NCBI GenBank assembly: GCA_023435965.1
Contig: JAEZLC010000179.1
Coordinates: forward strand, 1 to 8,254
Reading direction: 5' to 3'
From: Cyanobacteria bacterium OH_CDB_58
GTDB taxonomy: Bacteria; Cyanobacteriota; Vampirovibrionia; Gastranaerophilales; Gastranaerophilaceae
Length of the DNA: 8,254 nt
Under the pieces are notes generated by a model. The model did no database searches. It worked only from the letters and a program-made list of their open reading frames with translations, and was not told the DNA's origin. Shown here piece after piece: positions 6,283 to 8,254 of the stretch (positions are counted from its first letter, which is position 1; each line of letters starts with the position of its first letter). The position numbers were made by a program, and so were the translations under genes.

Positions 6283-6304
6283 ATTTAGGGCAAAAAAGCT
6301 TTTT

Positions 6305-8089
6305 TTATACATTTAAAGGCTTTTCAGCTCTTAAAAAATAAGAAGCAATATCTTTGGTCTGTATGGTCTTAGAGATTGGTCTTCCATGAGGGCAACTGTA
6401 GGGGTGTTTAGTGGTCCTCCATTTTTTAATCAGTTCTTCCATCTGCCAGATTGAAAGCTTTTCGCCTGCTTTTACTGCCGCTTTGCAAGATGTTGTAATT
6501 AGGATTTTTTCTTCTAAAGTATCCAGATTTCCTCTGATGTTGTCCAAAAGCTCTGATACAATATCTTGAAGGTTGACGTGGGAAAGGATTTGAGGAATTT
6601 TCCTAAAAATAATTTTTGTCGGAGCAAGGATTTCTATCTGGTATCCGAATTGATTTAACTTTTCTTTTGACTCATTTAATAATTCAACATCTGTAGCTTC
6701 AAGGTCGATTACGTCTGATATAAGAAGGATTTGAGATGATACATTTTTGTTGTTTTTTAGTTTCTCATAAATATAACGCTCGTCAGCGATGTGTTGATCG
6801 ACAATTTCTAATCCGTCGTTCGTTTCGATCAGGATGTAAGTGTTCTTGAATTGACCGATTATGTTTTCTTTTTTCTCTTCCATTTGCTTTTTCGAAAAAT
6901 CAATATCGATTTTTTGCTGGTTATTGTCAAAATTGGCTTCGGACTTTAGTGGGAAAATCCGTGTTCCTTGTTTATTATTGGTATTTTCGGCAATAAAAGT
7001 TCTTGAGCTTTCTTCCTCTAACTCTTCTGACATTTTCAAGAACGGTAGTTCGACAATTTTTTCCTTCGTTTCTTTTGCTTCAATAGTGAAAGCATGGTTT
7101 GAGAGTGCTGCATCTATTGCACTTTGTACAAAGTTAAAAATCTGATTTGGATTTTTATACCTTATTTCTTTCTTTGTAGGGTGTGCATTGACATCTATTT
7201 CTTCAGGATTGATGTCTATGTTTATTACCGTGAAAGGATATTTGCCTGAGGGCATGGTGTTTTTGTAGGCAATATCAATAGCTTTTAATATTACAGGGCA
7301 TTTAATCATTCTTGAGTTTACGAATGTGTATATGGATTTTCTGCTTGAGCGCGTGTAAGAAGGAACGCTTGTATAGCCCGAAATCGATATTCCAGAGAGA
7401 GAGTCCCTTTTCTCGACTTTTTTAAGCGAATCGATAAATGATGTTGAATAAACCTGTGAAATTCTTGTTAACAAGTCGGAATTTTGAGAAGTATTTAAAA
7501 CGACTGAGTTGTTGTTTTTTAGTACAAAGGCAACTTCGGGATGGGAGATTGCGATTGCCTGCATAAGCTCTTGAATGTAGGAGAATTCCGTTTTTGGGCT
7601 TTTTAGGAACTTTAAACGTGCCGGCTGATTGAAAAAAAGGTCGTTTACTTCCATTATTGTTCCTATTGCACAGCCTGTTTGGGATTTTTTTATTTGAGAA
7701 TTTTCTGATTCTACCTTTGTTCCGTATTCAAAATCTTTTGTTCTTGTTGTGCAGGTCACTTTTGAAATGGAAATGATGCTTGCAAGGGCTTCGCCTCTAA
7801 ATCCCAGAGTAGAAATTTTCCAAAGGTCTTCTTCTTTTAATATTTTGCTTGTGGCATGCTTTGAGAAAGCAAGCTCAATATCCTCAGGATGAATTCCTGA
7901 GCCGTTATCTGCAATCCTTATGTTTCTGCAGTCGTTGGAAATCGACACTTCGACTTTTGTAGAGCCTGCATCAATTGAATTCTCAACAAGTTCTTTTATT
8001 ACAGAGGCTGGTCTTTCGATTACTTCGCCTGCTGCAATTTGGTTTATTAAATTTACTGATAATTGGTTTATTCTTTTCATAAATTCCAT
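6305..8089 (-). CDS. mutL: DNA mismatch repair protein MutL with endonuclease motifs
   Basis: MutL couples mismatch recognition by MutS to strand removal. The GHKL ATPase half shows KELVENSIDAG (32-42), DNGSGI (61-66), TLGFRGEAL (94-102) and NDLFFNQPARLKFL (149-162); DVNAHPTKKEIR (299-310) ends the transducer domain. A variable, charged linker spans about 330-410. The C-terminal half keeps the nicking-endonuclease set: DQHIADERYIYE (431-442; family DQHAxxExxxxE, Ala to Ile at the fourth position), SCKAAVKAG (534-542), CPHGRP (566-571) and FLR near the end (584-586 after SY). QILLIS (453-458) sits where the beta-clamp-binding motif lies in Bacillus MutL. This is the type found in bacteria without MutH/Dam-directed repair. 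At 594 aa it is normal. Neither the ATG at 8089 nor the one at 8080 (residue 4, MKRINQL) has a good ribosome binding site; the shorter start matches family N-termini equally well. mutS is not in the window. Confidence 0.95.
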   Translation of the reverse strand: MEFMKRINQLSVNLINQIAAGEVIERPASVIKELVENSIDAGSTKVEVSISNDCRNIRIADNGSGIHPEDIELAFSKHATSKILKEEDLWKISTLGFRGEALASIISISKVTCTTRTKDFEYGTKVESENSQIKKSQTGCAIGTIMEVNDLFFNQPARLKFLKSPKTEFSYIQELMQAIAISHPEVAFVLKNNNSVVLNTSQNSDLLTRISQVYSTSFIDSLKKVEKRDSLSGISISGYTSVPSYTRSSRKSIYTFVNSRMIKCPVILKAIDIAYKNTMPSGKYPFTVINIDINPEEIDVNAHPTKKEIRYKNPNQIFNFVQSAIDAALSNHAFTIEAKETKEKIVELPFLKMSEELEEESSRTFIAENTNNKQGTRIFPLKSEANFDNNQQKIDIDFSKKQMEEKKENIIGQFKNTYILIETNDGLEIVDQHIADERYIYEKLKNNKNVSSQILLISDVIDLEATDVELLNESKEKLNQFGYQIEILAPTKIIFRKIPQILSHVNLQDIVSELLDNIRGNLDTLEEKILITTSCKAAVKAGEKLSIWQMEELIKKWRTTKHPYSCPHGRPISKTIQTKDIASYFLRAEKPLNV

Positions 8090-8110
8090 TTTAATATAAG
8101 ATGTGTCTAT

Positions 8111-8254
8111 ATGGATAGTTTAGAACAAGATTATGTTAAGAAAAGAAAGATTTATGGAGATATATTCAAAAAATCTCAAGAATCTGTTGATAAGCAGCTT
8201 TTCGATTTAAAAAAATATCATCTTTGTAACAAATGCAAGGAGAAGTGTGAGTAC
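8111..8254 (+). CDS. Start of a Cys-containing small or partial protein, cut by the right edge
   Basis: An open frame of 48 codons begins with ATG at 8111 and runs off the window. The visible part is a charged, Lys-rich, probably helical stretch ending in HLCNKCKEKCEY, with three cysteines spaced CxxCxxxC near residues 40-46. Such spacing could start a zinc or iron-sulfur site, but the remaining ligands would lie outside the window. It is divergent from mutL, with only 21 bp between the two start codons. No clear Shine-Dalgarno precedes the ATG, and the in-window length is too short to be sure it is a gene. I do not recognise the family. Confidence 0.5.
   Translation, partial: MDSLEQDYVKKRKIYGDIFKKSQESVDKQLFDLKKYHLCNKCKEKCEY

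Larger units (their letters stand above)
5999..6304. other. Intergenic region of 306 bp with a minus-strand promoter and a plus-strand terminator
   Basis: Very AT-rich gap between the starts-left membrane-protein pair and the 3' end of mutL. It contains the minus-strand promoter at 6113-6141, a palindrome and tandem repeat on that promoter, a 9-bp terminator hairpin at 6252-6282 pointing right, and a weak upstream hairpin (ATTAGT 6222-6227 with ACTAAT 6240-6245). Two tiny plus-strand reading frames (17 and 19 codons) lack ribosome binding sites. I see no tRNA and no recognisable known RNA family. Confidence 0.6.

Noticed and set aside
6292..6306. Palindromic A6-GC-T7 tract at the end of mutL as a terminator
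   Set aside because: The two arms meet with no loop, so no normal hairpin forms, and the stem is nearly all A-U.

Overview
The window looks like an ordinary chromosomal stretch from an AT-rich, diderm, type IV pilus-bearing bacterium. My best guess is a gut member of the Gastranaerophilales (Melainabacteria/Vampirovibrionia, non-photosynthetic relatives of cyanobacteria). Three things point there: low GC; an MlaE-type lipid-transport permease together with a PilT ATPase, both implying an outer membrane; and two adjacent membrane proteins of unknown function with a short N-terminal Ser-Phe-Lys/Gly motif (ASFKG, PSFGS), which I remember as common in that lineage. The lineage call is recollection plus inference, not a search result.

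Layout. Positions 2-1126 (+) hold the 3' part of an APC-family amino-acid permease cut by the left edge. It is followed after 30 bp by pilT (1157-2233, +). pilT meets mlaE (2222-2965, -) tail to tail with a 12-bp overlap. mlaE lies behind ilvE (2958-3881, -, GTG start) with an 8-bp overlap, so the two are probably one transcript. Upstream of ilvE sits a perfect 15-bp inverted repeat (3911-3955) that overlaps a plausible promoter. Next on the minus strand come two overlapping genes for uncharacterised membrane proteins (3973-4953 and 4940-5998). A good sigma70-type promoter for this pair (TTGAAA, 17 bp, TATACT) lies at 6113-6141, with a palindrome and a short tandem repeat on its -10 region. 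The 306-bp gap 5999-6304 also contains an intrinsic terminator oriented for plus-strand transcription although no plus-strand gene is visible before it. mutL (6305-8089, -) follows. A Cys-rich plus-strand reading frame starts only 21 bp from mutL, at 8111, and runs off the right edge.

How the genes work together. I see no single pathway. The known genes are housekeeping or envelope functions: amino-acid uptake, pilus retraction, lipid transport, branched-chain amino-acid transamination and mismatch repair. The least explained parts are the tandem membrane-protein pair, the ilvE-upstream inverted repeat, and the structured gap 5999-6304. I saw no CRISPR array, insertion sequence, tRNA, rRNA or defence system.
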